A stretch of DNA of 64,000 bases from Nosema muscidifuracis. Lineage: Eukaryota > Microsporidia > Nosematidae. Location: the NCBI GenBank assembly GCA_028335825.1, contig JAIOKI010000004.1:496001-560000 (forward strand), in the 5' to 3' direction. Each line of letters starts with the position of its first letter. Within the stretch, counting starts at the first letter, position 1. A program made the position numbers and the translations under genes. Positions 18,077-28,620 of the stretch are shown one piece after another. Below the pieces are notes generated by a model. The model did no database searches. It had not been told where the DNA came from and saw only the letters and a list, made by a program, of their open reading frames with translations.

Positions 18077-20071
18077 ATGATACGAAAACACATATTCGGA
18101 GGATGTAATTTCAAAACAAAAACTTCATGCATCTTCGATGATATTTTATATTTCTGCTCATCTTCAAATATTTTAATATCTTCTAGTACAGAAGTAGAGA
18201 ATCTGATATATTTAGATAATTTTTTAAATTTTGTAAGAGTATATAATAACATAATAATAAGTGGAGATATTTGTGGTACATTTTACGTAATAGAAAATAA
18301 ATTAATTAATAGATACAAATTTGATACATGTATACAAGATGGATGCTTATTAACCAATGATCTAGTTCTAGTTATATTTCTGAAAAAAGTTTTAATTTAC
18401 AACATCAGGAATAAAGAATGCGAAAAAGAATTAATAGTAAAAAGTCTGATTAGTAGTTGTTCTGTACATAATAATAAGATATTAATAGGAAATACAGAAG
18501 GATCTCTAAATATATATGACATGAAATTTAATTTAATATGTCAAACACAGTGTCATGAAGATCGAATTCAGGATATTTCTTGTACAACTATAAGTAATAG
18601 AGAAATTATATCAACATGTTCTAAAGATAATACTATAAAAATATGGGAACTAGAAAATGATCATTTAATTCATAAACAGACACTTGTAGGTCATAACGAC
18701 TGGGTAAATCAAATAAATTGGTCGACTAAAAATGAATTAATTAGTGCATCATCTGATAAAAGTATTATGATATGGAAAATGACTGATAATTTTGTATGGG
18801 AGAATAAGTCAATATTAGGTGGTGCAAAACCATTTTTAAATGGATTTTATATGGGAAATTCTATAATAGGTCAATCACTATCAGGATCATTTTACAAATT
18901 TGAAGAGATCGTTACAGATTTCATATCAGGACATACTGATGAAATTATGAGCTTGGATTGGAATGGGGAATATTTGTTATCAACATCTTTAGATAAAACT
19001 GCTAGAATTTTTGTTAATAATAGAGAAATAGGTCGACCTTTAACCCATGGATATGGATTATCATCAGGAAAATTTCTTAATGAAGATGATCTTTGTATAA
19101 TAGTAGGAGGTCAAGAAACTATAATTAGAGCATTTGAACCTACTTTTATATTTTATTTAAGCTGTGATTGGATGAATTCAAATTTAGTATCTAAATTAAA
19201 TTTATTGAATATTTCTAATAATACAAAGAACAATGAAAATATATTAAATGATAATAAAAATATATTAAATGATACTAAAAATTATTTTGAAAAAATAGAT
19301 GATTATAAAATGGCAGCTGTTCCTGCTGAGTTATCTCTAACTAACGATGCTATTGAAGATTACAATTTCGAAAATGTTAACGAATATCTTTTATCTACTA
19401 CTACGTTTACCGAAATAAAAAAGATGTACGGTCATTATTTTGAGATATCTGACGTAGTAGTATCAAAGAATTATATAGCATCATGTAACAAATCTCTTAC
19501 AAAAAAGTTTAGTGGAATATTTTTATGGAATAAAAATTTTGAGATATTGGATTACCTTGAAATCCATTCGTATGGGATAATTAGATTAAAATTCTCACCT
19601 GATGAAAAATATTTATGTGCAGTATCTAAAGATAAAACATCAAGTGTGTACAAAATTGATAACAAGCTATGTTTTATGTACAGAAATACTGATCATAAAC
19701 GAGTAATTTGGGATTGTTCGTTTTCGTTTGATTCCAAATATTATGCAACATGTAGCCGTGATAGAAAAATTTTAATTTATGATTTACCGTTAGATAATCA
19801 ACTTAGATGGTGTATCGAGCTTGAAAATGAAGTTACATCCTTAGATTTTTGTCCTATATCTTATAAAATTGCAGTTGGTACAGAATTAGGAGAAATATTT
19901 TTGATTGAAAAATCTGAAACTGATTTTGTATTAAATAACAATTTTAGATATTTGGCGCATAGTCAACGTATCAATACATTAAAATTTAATAAGAAAGGAG
20001 ATTTACTTGCATCAGGTGGAAAAGATGGATTAATAAATATTTTTGAGTTTTATGAAATTAAGAGTTTTTAG
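18077..20071 (+). CDS. ELP2: Elongator complex subunit ELP2 (WD40)
   Basis: At least ten WD-type blades are recognisable (STCSKDNTIKIWE, GHNDWVNQINW, SASSDKSIMIWK, SGHTDEIMSLDW, STSLDKTARIF, HKRVIWDCSFSF, SCS/ATCSRDRKILIYD, GGKDGLINIF). This is the two-propeller Elp2 layout. Elp2-specific pieces are HGYGLSSGKFL with GGQETIIRAFEPT (human SGAEEKVLRVF), the hinge MAAVPAELSLTNDA (Elp2: ALGLSNKA), and FTEIKKMYGHYFEISDV (Elp2: PEIQKLYGHGYEI). Elongator modifies wobble uridines (mcm5/ncm5) in cytoplasmic tRNAs, and Elp2 scaffolds Elp1 and Elp3. A short Asn/Lys insert (about 378-400) replaces a linker. The length is 664 (yeast 788). The start has tccctcaATG. Confidence 0.85.
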   Translation: MIRKHIFGGCNFKTKTSCIFDDILYFCSSSNILISSSTEVENLIYLDNFLNFVRVYNNIIISGDICGTFYVIENKLINRYKFDTCIQDGCLLTNDLVLVIFLKKVLIYNIRNKECEKELIVKSLISSCSVHNNKILIGNTEGSLNIYDMKFNLICQTQCHEDRIQDISCTTISNREIISTCSKDNTIKIWELENDHLIHKQTLVGHNDWVNQINWSTKNELISASSDKSIMIWKMTDNFVWENKSILGGAKPFLNGFYMGNSIIGQSLSGSFYKFEEIVTDFISGHTDEIMSLDWNGEYLLSTSLDKTARIFVNNREIGRPLTHGYGLSSGKFLNEDDLCIIVGGQETIIRAFEPTFIFYLSCDWMNSNLVSKLNLLNISNNTKNNENILNDNKNILNDTKNYFEKIDDYKMAAVPAELSLTNDAIEDYNFENVNEYLLSTTTFTEIKKMYGHYFEISDVVVSKNYIASCNKSLTKKFSGIFLWNKNFEILDYLEIHSYGIIRLKFSPDEKYLCAVSKDKTSSVYKIDNKLCFMYRNTDHKRVIWDCSFSFDSKYYATCSRDRKILIYDLPLDNQLRWCIELENEVTSLDFCPISYKIAVGTELGEIFLIEKSETDFVLNNNFRYLAHSQRINTLKFNKKGDLLASGGKDGLINIFEFYEIKSF

Positions 20072-20557
20072 ATATTAAAGCTAATGGTAACTTATCAAAT
20101 CTATTTATAGTAAGTAATGTATCATTATCTCATAACAATATGAAAAGGATATGCTAATTTTAGTATAAATAAGTTTTATGACAATATGAAAGAGATATAC
20201 TAATTTTAGTATAAATAAGTTTTATGGCAATATAGAAAAACTTAACAATCTCATTTTAAATAAATTTTATGACAATATAGAAAAACTTAATATTTTTACT
20301 ATAAATAAGTTTTATGACAATATGAAAGAAATTTAACATTATTTTTGTCATTGAAGTTTGGTGATCGGATAATGTTTTAAAATTATTTAAACAAAATATA
20401 TTAAATAATTTTAAGAAAAGGAATTTGTTTCATATGCCATTCTTAGTCTGATTATAGGAGGGTTGAATACACCAGTTGACATTTAATAAAAATAAAATGT
20501 CTAATTGAAATATTTTGTAAGATAATTTTTATTTAAAAAAATTCTTGTGCATAAATT
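20072..20557. repeat. Tandem repeat (~50 bases) and non-repetitive upstream region of eIF3b
   Basis: Four or five copies of a unit with aataagttttatgacaatat and gaaagagatatactaatttt cover about 20105-20340. The remaining 200 bases are less repetitive and include a short segment with slightly higher G+C (about 20350-20480), without an ORF of note. No CCC motif precedes the eIF3b start. Confidence 0.7.
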
Positions 20558-22036
20558 ATGGGTTACGAGATTTTTATTACAGGAGAAAATTTTGATACAA
20601 CACAATACAACCAAGATAATGTAATAAAAAGAAAAAACAAATGTTTAATAACGTTTAATACCAAAGAAGAAGCTTATGAAGCAGTACGTAATATAAACAA
20701 GCTTTCTGAAACTAAAGCTTACATGTACACAGATATTGGGAAAACAATTGACCAAACTGTGAGTGATTATAAACCTTTAGAAGATATTTCATATGAATCT
20801 CTTCTAAGTAACCAATTTAGTAAAGATGAAGAATTTGTCGTAGTTAATGATGGAAATTTTAGTTTATGGAGTGTTAATAATGAAGATGTAGATAGTTTAC
20901 ATAAACAGAAAGTATATGGTAATATTATAGTATCATGTACAGGTATATTTCTAGCAAATTTTTATAATAACAAAATGGTATGCTACGTTACTAATTTTTC
21001 TAAAATATTTACAGATTTTTATTTCGAATCACAAATTTTATCTTTAAAGTTTAGTCGAAATGATAATTATATAATAGTCTTTACTCAAATCAAAGTACAT
21101 ATTATAGATACTTATAAAGGAAGAATTATTTTATCAAAAAATAAAGAAAATGTTGAGATAGATTCTAAAGAAGAATTTATTTATTTTATGAGTTCTAGTA
21201 AGTTATTTAAATTGAATAATTTTTCTGAAGAATTAGATTTCCCAGTAGATCTTAAAATATTAGCTAGTTATGAAGATCAATCATTTAGTTTTTATGAAGG
21301 TAAAGTTCAAAGAATAATTTATCAATCTAAAAAGTTTATAACAAAAAAGACTCAAGCTAATATTGAATCAATTAAGTTTGGGTTCAATGATAAAATAGGA
21401 TATGCTTTCATTACTAAGCAGATTAAAAATATGTATTTATATACTTTAGAAGTATACAAAGATAATTTAATATTTATGATAAATTTTGAGAATAAACTTC
21501 TAGATTACAAGGCAGATACTAAGATGGTAGTCACTTATGATATTTTAAGAAATTTAACATTTTATTCTTTAGAGAAATCTGGGTATATTAAAATAAAACA
21601 GATAGAAAAAGAAGGAGAAGTTATTCTTTCTATATCAAGGAATGTAATATGTTTATATGATGAAACAAGTGAGAATTTAGAATTTTATGATAGAGGAGAA
21701 TTAAGAAGTGTATATCTTCACAGAGGATGTAGTGAATTAAAATGGTCTAAATCAGGTCTTTATTTATCAGCTATTTCTGATGTATCAGGAGTACTTCAGT
21801 TATTTAATAATAATGGTATTTTATTATTTAAGAAAGTTTTTAATGTTTTTGATAAATTTATATGGAGACCTTTTATTAAATTAACAGATGAAGATAAAGA
21901 AGAAATTAAAAATTATGAGATAAATAAATATATAGAAAAACTTAGTATATCAGCAGCATCTGAATATAATTTGGAGACACTTATATCTAAATGGAAGAGT
22001 TTTTTATTACAAAAGAAGCAATTATTATCTAAATAA
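20558..22036 (+). CDS. PRT1: Translation initiation factor eIF3 subunit b (PRT1)
   Basis: The N-terminal about 65 residues look like the non-canonical RRM of eIF3b. An eIF2A/eIF3b-type beta-propeller follows (about 80-430), and the C-terminal block is diagnostic: RGCSELKWSKSGLYLSAIS, LQLFNNNGILLFKK, FIWRP, then a helix with KYIEKLSIS. eIF3b scaffolds eIF3 by binding eIF3a, eIF3g/i and eIF3j and contacts the 40S near the mRNA entry. It is 492 residues against 763 in yeast. The start context (cataaattATG) lacks the C-rich motif; this ATG is chosen because the RRM begins right after it. eIF2A is the related family but lacks an RRM. Confidence 0.87.
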   Translation: MGYEIFITGENFDTTQYNQDNVIKRKNKCLITFNTKEEAYEAVRNINKLSETKAYMYTDIGKTIDQTVSDYKPLEDISYESLLSNQFSKDEEFVVVNDGNFSLWSVNNEDVDSLHKQKVYGNIIVSCTGIFLANFYNNKMVCYVTNFSKIFTDFYFESQILSLKFSRNDNYIIVFTQIKVHIIDTYKGRIILSKNKENVEIDSKEEFIYFMSSSKLFKLNNFSEELDFPVDLKILASYEDQSFSFYEGKVQRIIYQSKKFITKKTQANIESIKFGFNDKIGYAFITKQIKNMYLYTLEVYKDNLIFMINFENKLLDYKADTKMVVTYDILRNLTFYSLEKSGYIKIKQIEKEGEVILSISRNVICLYDETSENLEFYDRGELRSVYLHRGCSELKWSKSGLYLSAISDVSGVLQLFNNNGILLFKKVFNVFDKFIWRPFIKLTDEDKEEIKNYEINKYIEKLSISAASEYNLETLISKWKSFLLQKKQLLSK

Positions 22037-22371
22037 ATATTTTAATAAGTATTTAATTCTTTATTTTGATAATCTTTAATGGCTATTTATTTTGATAATA
22101 TTTTATGACTATTTATTTTAATAATATTTTCAAATATAATAAATTCTATCTGACAATCAAATAAAAAATATTATCTAATAATAATAACTTTATAATATTT
22201 TTAACTATCATAAATTATTATTTTACTGTTATAACCATGTAACTGAATTAATATGAATAAAATATCTTAAATTAATTATAAAATATCTTATTAATAAAAT
22301 ATCTTCTATTTTAATTATTTTATCAAATTTAAATTTCCTTATTTTTAAATTTTGCATTAATTTTTTTACCC
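22037..22371. repeat. AT-rich intergenic repeats
   Basis: Short direct repeats of tattttgataatattttatg and aaaatatcttaaattaatt type fill the space between eIF3b and the nucleoporin gene. The last bases are tttttacccATG of the next gene. Nothing else is seen. Confidence 0.55.
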
Positions 22372-25161
22372 ATGAATAAGCAACAGATTTTTAATGAAAC
22401 AAAAGCTTATGAAGAAAGACAACTCCAATCATACAAAGAAATATACAGTACATGTTCACAAGAATATTCTAACTACAGATATATAAAGAAACTTAAAGAA
22501 TATACACTTCCTAATTATAAATATGATAGATGTGGAATAATATCTGAAATGTCACTTATATGGTATGCTTACAATTATAGATTATCTTTATTTAGATACG
22601 AATCTAATGAATATGAAGAAATATCAACATTTGCTTCTAAAGTACTTTATGCAGATATTTTTGTACCAAAGAGTGGTATTTTTAATCATAAAATATCTTT
22701 CTGTTTCGTTGTAATTACTGAAGAACAAATTATTTTATATGGAGTAGATAAAAATTTTACTCTAATAAATACGAATTTCGTTGCTTCAGTTCCTTCAAAA
22801 ACTCTTTGTTACAATATAAAAGATGGTTGTATATTTTTAGGATGTGAGGATGGAAATGTTTATGAAGTAATTTATAAGAGCCTTGATTCTTGGTCATTTA
22901 AAATGATGTACTTGTATTGTCCAACTACTTCTTTAATATCAAATCTTGTACCACAAGTTTTTAAAAGAAAGAAATCTAGAATAATAGCTATGAGTTCTTA
23001 TAAAAGATTTCTTGTTACACTTAGTAAAAATGTTACCATTTTTAATATAGAAGGAGGAATATTTAAAGTTAAAGATATTCCTGTATATAAAGAATATGTT
23101 AATATACAGATTATAGAAGAAAGAAATAATGATGTATTTTTTTATTGTGTATTAGAAGATGGTATTAGAGATTTTTATGATACTAAACATTTATTTAGTA
23201 AAGGATGTTATATTGAAGATATAAAAAATGAATCATCAAATAAGATTATGACTCATAAAGATTTTTATATTATAACTCAAAAGAATAAATATCAAGGAAC
23301 ATTCTTACATTTTATATCATATAATAAATTCCAAAATTGTAATTTAGATAGATCTAAACCATGTGAAAATCAAGAAAGTCTTTCTCTTTCAGATGATATA
23401 ATTCATATTTACATATACAAAGATATTTTATATTTAATAAGTAGTACTAAATTAATATTTTATGAGATATGTAATCTTAAAAGATATATTTCAATAAGTA
23501 GAGTAGAAGAAGTTTATAATATGTTTAAAAATTTAGGAGAAAGAGAATCTTTAGCTTTATATTTTGATTTATTATCTCTTAATTGTGATATTTCTAAATT
23601 AGAATATCTTTGTGTAAAAGTTAATGAAAATCATCTTAAAGGATTATTTAGTTTTATTTATAGACAGTTAAAATCTTTTATAGATATACCAATATATAAA
23701 ATATTAGAAGATGAATATTATAAAAATATGATGGATAAAACAGTACAGAAATTTAAAAATTTAATTCTTAAACTAAAATCTAAAGATTTTTCTTTAGGAA
23801 TTTCTACTATGGATTATTTTAATCAAACAGTTTCTTATTGTAATCTTCTTAATGAATATTCTATAAATATAAAAAATAAGACATTTAATAATTTAGTATT
23901 TAATAATGAAGATATATTTAAGAAAAATACTCTTAATGAATTAATGGATATTTATAAGACTAATCAAAGTATTGATACATTAATTAATCAATTAAGTAAT
24001 AAATCACCAGATTATTTACCACTTAATGATATTTATTATCATAAAGGATTTGATTTATTAAAGAAGTATCCTTCTAAAGATAAATTATGGGAATCACTTA
24101 AGAATTTTAAAAATGTACCTTATAATAAAGAAATAATAGATAAATATAATGATCTTAAATTTTATACAGGATCAATTATATTATTAAGAAAATATTTTAA
24201 TATTAATTTAGATTATGAAGATCAAGTTAATTTATTAAGATCTTCTATTAAATGTAATGGATCTATTATGAATGGATTAGAAGATAAAAGGGAAAATTTT
24301 TTATATCCATTTTTAGATGCATTATGTGCTAATTTAAAAGATAAAGAAATTAATGAAGAATGTTTATGTTGTGATATAAAAACAAGTATGAAATTATCAG
24401 ATATAATAAAATTAGATATAAATAATAATAAAGAGATATCTTTTTTAAGTAAATATTTAAAAGAAAAATCAGAAGAAGATTTTAATCCTTTAATTTATGA
24501 ATTATATTGGAAATATTGTGCTTATAGAGATGATAGAATTAATGCAGTAAAATCTTTAATTTATTTAATAGATTATAAACCTATTACATTAGAAAAAAGA
24601 ATAGATTTATTACAAAAAGCTAAGACAGTTTCTTTACATACACCATATCAAGAAATAATAAGAAATAGAAATAATTTATTAAAAGTTCAATTAGAATTAC
24701 TTGATAGAGGAGAAGATTCAAAAAATATAAAATTAACACTTTTATCTGCTGATTCATTATTTAATGATTATTCATATAAATATCCTGATTTATCTTTAAA
24801 AATAATTGATCAATGTACATTTAATAATAAGAAAATATTAGAAGATTTATGGAAGAAAGTTCTTGATAAAGATTTTAAATCATCAGTGAATTTTTTAATT
24901 TCTAATAAATTTAATGGATCAGCTTTAGATTGTGAAATAATTGGGAATATTTTATTAAATAAGATGAGTAAAGAAGATAAATTAAGTAAAACACTTTTTT
25001 TAATAGGATTTAGTTATAAAGAAGTACAAAAATTTATTGAGCATAAAATTAAAAAAGAAGAAGATTCAGAATTTAGAAATTTCCTTATAGAAGATTTTAA
25101 ATCTAGTAGTGAAGATAAAGGATATTGTAAGAAACTTGAACAGTATTGTATTGCTAAATAA
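22372..25161 (+). CDS. NUP170: Nuclear pore inner-ring nucleoporin, Nup155/Nup157/Nup170 family
   Basis: The N-terminus has the family opening: SNYRYIKKLKEYTLPNY, then the GIISEMSLIWYAYNYRLSLF strand pair, FVPKSGIF and GCIFLGCEDGNVYEVIYKS, matching the Nup155 pattern of G-R-I-F-x-G-x-D-G-x-x-Y-E-x-x-Y. Residues about 1-380 would be a seven-bladed propeller. The rest is an all-alpha solenoid rich in Lys/Asn/Leu. Such proteins are inner-ring scaffolds that contact the membrane and Nup53/59. The length is 929 (yeast Nup170 1502), so the solenoid is shortened. The start is directly abutted by ttacccATG. Nup133 is the other large propeller-solenoid Nup but its start lacks these blocks. Confidence 0.82.
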   Translation: MNKQQIFNETKAYEERQLQSYKEIYSTCSQEYSNYRYIKKLKEYTLPNYKYDRCGIISEMSLIWYAYNYRLSLFRYESNEYEEISTFASKVLYADIFVPKSGIFNHKISFCFVVITEEQIILYGVDKNFTLINTNFVASVPSKTLCYNIKDGCIFLGCEDGNVYEVIYKSLDSWSFKMMYLYCPTTSLISNLVPQVFKRKKSRIIAMSSYKRFLVTLSKNVTIFNIEGGIFKVKDIPVYKEYVNIQIIEERNNDVFFYCVLEDGIRDFYDTKHLFSKGCYIEDIKNESSNKIMTHKDFYIITQKNKYQGTFLHFISYNKFQNCNLDRSKPCENQESLSLSDDIIHIYIYKDILYLISSTKLIFYEICNLKRYISISRVEEVYNMFKNLGERESLALYFDLLSLNCDISKLEYLCVKVNENHLKGLFSFIYRQLKSFIDIPIYKILEDEYYKNMMDKTVQKFKNLILKLKSKDFSLGISTMDYFNQTVSYCNLLNEYSINIKNKTFNNLVFNNEDIFKKNTLNELMDIYKTNQSIDTLINQLSNKSPDYLPLNDIYYHKGFDLLKKYPSKDKLWESLKNFKNVPYNKEIIDKYNDLKFYTGSIILLRKYFNINLDYEDQVNLLRSSIKCNGSIMNGLEDKRENFLYPFLDALCANLKDKEINEECLCCDIKTSMKLSDIIKLDINNNKEISFLSKYLKEKSEEDFNPLIYELYWKYCAYRDDRINAVKSLIYLIDYKPITLEKRIDLLQKAKTVSLHTPYQEIIRNRNNLLKVQLELLDRGEDSKNIKLTLLSADSLFNDYSYKYPDLSLKIIDQCTFNNKKILEDLWKKVLDKDFKSSVNFLISNKFNGSALDCEIIGNILLNKMSKEDKLSKTLFLIGFSYKEVQKFIEHKIKKEEDSEFRNFLIEDFKSSSEDKGYCKKLEQYCIAK

Positions 25162-25459
25162 AAATGTTATTCATTTTTATTATTTATTATATTTTAGTTA
25201 TATTTTATATTTATTATATTTTCTTATTTTAGTTATATTTTTATTATTTATTATATTTTATTATTTATTATATTTTAGTTATATTTTCTTATTATTTATA
25301 TTTTAGTTATATTTTCTTATTATATAATAATAATCACAATAAAATAATTATATAATAATAATCATTATAAAATAATTATATAATAATCATATAATAATCA
25401 CCATAAAATAATTATATAATAATTATAAAAAAATTCAACTTATCTTTTTTCTTACCCCC
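25162..25459. repeat. Pure AT minisatellites
   Basis: Two arrays follow each other: tattatattttagttatattt-like units (about 25165-25325) and then ataataatcat/aaaataattat units (about 25320-25430). Any open frame here is a by-product of the repeat. A ttacccccATG motif closes the region at TOM40. Confidence 0.8.
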
Positions 25460-26302
25460 ATGAAATATTTCTTTAAAAAGTTAAGTAAAAAGATCTTTTC
25501 TACTGACATATCTTCATCATTTGATACATACAATATAGAATCATCAAATATAACTAATCCTATTACATATTCAGGAGTAAAGACAGAAATATCTAAAACT
25601 TTAAATCCTTACTTTCAAATTACTCATGTATCTTTATTAGATAATTCATTAATTTCTAATCAGATTTATGCTACTCTAAATTTAAATAATATTTTACTTC
25701 AATTTAGTGGAGATCAAGATAAAAATATCCAATTAAGGGGTACTTTTATGTATAGGAATATGCTAACTAAATTTAATACTGTATTAAGTAGAAGTAAAGA
25801 TATATTTAGTCAAATAGAAATAGATATAAGAAATAGACTAAATAATTTTTGTATAAAAATGATACAACCAGCTATTAAAGGATCTTCTTTAATTTATATA
25901 GGTAATTATATGCAACAATTTGGTAGAATGAGTATTGGATGTGAAGTTATAGGAGTAGATAATTATTTGGGATTATCTTTTGTAGGAAGATGTGATACAT
26001 TATTTTCTACTACTTCTATATCTTTACAACAGTTTAATACATTATCAGTTGATTATTATAAGAAGATTAATGAGATGAGTCAGATAGGTGTAAGAATTAA
26101 TAAGTCAAAAGATTTATTAAGTTATGGAATGGGTATAAGAGTACATAGTAAAAGAGGGGAAGTAATAGGTAGTATAGATAATAATAAAGTTATTAGTATA
26201 ATTTATAATGATAGATTATCAGAAGGATTATCTCTTAATATAAATTGTCAGATGAGTAAAGATAAATTTAATTATGGTTATGGATTTACTTATGAATTTT
26301 AA
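25460..26302 (+). CDS. TOM40: Mitosomal outer-membrane import channel Tom40
   Basis: This is a beta-barrel of the porin-3 (Tom40/VDAC) superfamily. The segment GVKTEISKTLNPYFQITHVSLL corresponds to the Tom40 start of the barrel (D-x-S-K-x-L-x-x-x-F-x-x-x-H). It is followed by about 19 amphipathic strands of 8-12 residues and ends FNYGYGFTYEF, an aromatic-terminated last strand as expected for a beta-signal. Tom40 translocates nuclear-encoded proteins across the outer membrane; microsporidia keep it for Fe-S assembly in mitosomes. VDAC is absent from most microsporidia and would be less likely. The length is 280 (yeast 387). The start has ttacccccATG. Confidence 0.85.
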   Translation: MKYFFKKLSKKIFSTDISSSFDTYNIESSNITNPITYSGVKTEISKTLNPYFQITHVSLLDNSLISNQIYATLNLNNILLQFSGDQDKNIQLRGTFMYRNMLTKFNTVLSRSKDIFSQIEIDIRNRLNNFCIKMIQPAIKGSSLIYIGNYMQQFGRMSIGCEVIGVDNYLGLSFVGRCDTLFSTTSISLQQFNTLSVDYYKKINEMSQIGVRINKSKDLLSYGMGIRVHSKRGEVIGSIDNNKVISIIYNDRLSEGLSLNINCQMSKDKFNYGYGFTYEF

Positions 26303-26491
26303 ATTAAATTATAAAATAAAATAAAACTCTTTTATTAAACTATAATTTTATATATTATTAATTTATATTAAAATTTTAATATGACATTATTAATATAACA
26401 ATATAAAACAAAACTTTAATATAACAATATAACAATAAAACTTTTTAATATAACATTATTAATTAAAATAAAACTCTTTTATATAACTCAT
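26303..26491. repeat. AT repeat between convergent TOM40 and MVD1
   Basis: Degenerate copies of aaaactttaatataac(aatat/attatt) fill this gap. No gene or structured element is seen. Confidence 0.5.
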
Positions 26492-27397
26492 TTAATTACA
26501 TTCAATAATCTTTTCTCCTTTAAAATACTCCTTAACTTCTTCTAAATCCTTCTCTAATACAAATATAAAGGGATTTGTTCCTGCATCGAATGTATAAGCT
26601 ATTTTAATATCTTCTTTATTAAACTCATGTACTCTCTCCATAATATTAAATCCTTTATCATTAATATATCTTATTGGTGGATAACTCTCAAACATAATAG
26701 CATGTATTTCATTAGATTCTCTCATAATCATTTTAAAAAGACTTTGATGATCTTTTGTTTTAATATATTCTTTACATAACTCAATCTTCTCATTTATTCT
26801 ATTAAGTCTTTCTCTATAGAAGAAACTAGTCTGTTGAGTTCTACACATTCCTTCTGTAGAGGACACCATCTTGGGATTAGAATTAATATTAATTAAAAGA
26901 ATCTTCATCTCTTTCCATTCACCAATAGTATAAGAATACTCTTTATTACATAAAACTATATCTTTTGGTATACTTCTACTACCACTTCCTGAACATTCTC
27001 TTGCTAACATACTTAAATCTTTCTCTGAAAAATTTGTCTTATAAAACTTATCTAGAGCAAGTACTAAAGCAGAATATCCTGAAGCAGAAGAAGCTATTCC
27101 ACAACTATGAGGGAAATTATTAACAGATTCTATTCTTATAGGATGAAAATCATTAACAGTTTTCCTAAATAAATTAACGATATATTCTATCTTCTTATTA
27201 AAAGGAGATAAAGTACCTTCAAAAAAAAACTCATCATTGGATGAATAAGTAATAGAAGTATTGGTAGTAAGTTTAGTAAGTTGAAAAGAGATAGAAGGAT
27301 TAGAACATATATTTGAATCTATATTCTCTTTACCCCAGTATTTAATAATAGCTATGTTAGGATTGGAAGTAACTGAAACCTTTTTTATATCTGACAT
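26492..27397 (-). CDS. MVD1: Mevalonate diphosphate decarboxylase
   Basis: This GHMP-family decarboxylase shows NPNIAIIKYWGK near the start, SNPSISFQLT, the phosphate-binding loop GIASSASGYSALVLAL, ECSGSGSRS (the GSACRS region) and the catalytic FDAGTNPF (family D-A-G-P-N). It turns mevalonate diphosphate into isopentenyl diphosphate with ATP, for dolichol and prenyl groups. The frame is open another 35 codons upstream, but that stretch is low-complexity Phe/Ile/His/Asn. The ATG at 27395-27397 has an ideal caccccttt motif and begins the conserved MSDIKKVSVTSNPN, so I start there, giving 301 residues. It is the last gene before the desert. Confidence 0.93.
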   Translation of the reverse strand: MSDIKKVSVTSNPNIAIIKYWGKENIDSNICSNPSISFQLTKLTTNTSITYSSNDEFFFEGTLSPFNKKIEYIVNLFRKTVNDFHPIRIESVNNFPHSCGIASSASGYSALVLALDKFYKTNFSEKDLSMLARECSGSGSRSIPKDIVLCNKEYSYTIGEWKEMKILLININSNPKMVSSTEGMCRTQQTSFFYRERLNRINEKIELCKEYIKTKDHQSLFKMIMRESNEIHAIMFESYPPIRYINDKGFNIMERVHEFNKEDIKIAYTFDAGTNPFIFVLEKDLEEVKEYFKGEKIIECN

Positions 27398-28199
27398 AAA
27401 GGGGTGATTAAAAAGATTTAAATAGAAGAAGAAATGATTAATAAAAATTATTATATTATAATGTAGAATAATATTAGAATAATGTTTACATTTACATGTC
27501 AAAAAATTAATTAAAAAAAATATTTAAAAAATTAATTATAAATAATAAAAGATTTCCTAAATTTAATAGCTGATGTTTATGATTTGATTTAAAAACAGAT
27601 GTTTATGATTTGATTAAAAAACAGATGATTATAATTTGATTTAATAGCTGATGTTTATAGTTTGATTTAAAAACAGATGCTTATAATTTGAATTTAAAAA
27701 CGATATTTTAATGATTGTTAAATTCAAATATTTATTTTTTCTGATTTTAATAACTGATCAAAAGTTAAATATTTTTATTTAACATCAAAATATATAATTT
27801 TTAAATTCAAAATATAATCATCTGTTTTTAAATCAAATATTTAAAATTTCTGATTTTAATAACTGATCAAAAGTTAAATATTTTAATCTATAATGTTTTA
27901 GTAAAAAGTTACACAATCAATATAATAAAAAATATATAAAGCATGACTTTAAAAATGAATATGAGAAATAGTAAAGAAATTTAACTTTCTTTAAGATAAA
28001 ATATGAATAATATTTAAATTTCTTTAAGATAAAAATAAATCTAAACTATTTTTATATCAAATAGAGTAGCTTTTTAACTTAATTTATAAAAAGCTTAACA
28101 TCTTATAAATCATATACAGATTTATATTTGATAAAAATGATAATAATATATTCTTTAAAAATTTAAATAAAAGTGAAGATGGTACAGTTTTGTACAAAT

Positions 28200-28620
28200 T
28201 TTATACAGTAATGTGTCTGAATCTTTTCCTCTGTTCAAATATAAAATTTATTTTTGACAAATCATTAGTTATTTCTTGTTAATATATTTATAGATGACAA
28301 GTTAATGAAAATGATAAGAATAGCAAAAATTCGAATTAAAAGATTTATATAAAGACTATTGAAACCGAAAAGAGACATAAGTACGATCTATTAGCTAATC
28401 ATACAGTATAAATGTATAATTATAAGTCAATAGTATACCGTATGTGTACACTTTGGATGACTTAGTAACTAGCTTCTATTGATGATATAGAAAAGAACTT
28501 AAATAAAAGACCATACTGAGACATATGTACAGAAAAGAGTTATAAAGATAACTTTGGTGAGCTTAACGCTGTAAGCTTCTCGAGAAGCAAGTAGTGAGAA
28601 AGATATTGTACTGATAAGAT
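28200..28620 (+). mobile_element. Decayed LINE fragment, endonuclease-like C-terminal domain (copy 1)
   Basis: Translation around 28355-28400 gives ETEKRHKYDLLAN. Shortly downstream, LDDLVTSFY and YRKELK follow in the order found in copies 2 and 3 of this window (KYDLLANEL, then TWDG-x-V-T-x-x-H, then a KEL helix). This is the C-terminal region of a microsporidian non-LTR retroelement; the E-x(n)-K-Y spacing resembles a restriction-like endonuclease. Multiple stops and frame changes make it clearly dead. No 5' part, RT or terminal repeats could be recognised nearby. Confidence 0.55.

Noticed and set aside
25109-25306. 65-codon Phe/Tyr/Leu-rich frame at the end of NUP170
   Set aside because: Overlaps the NUP170 end and runs through an AT minisatellite.
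27395-27502. N-terminal extension of MVD1 by 35 residues
   Set aside because: Low-complexity Phe/Ile/His/Asn sequence upstream of a perfect CCCC-ATG start and of the conserved enzyme N-terminus.
27565-27700. Possible CRISPR-like array
   Set aside because: Units are degenerate minisatellite copies without distinct spacers, and the genome is eukaryotic.
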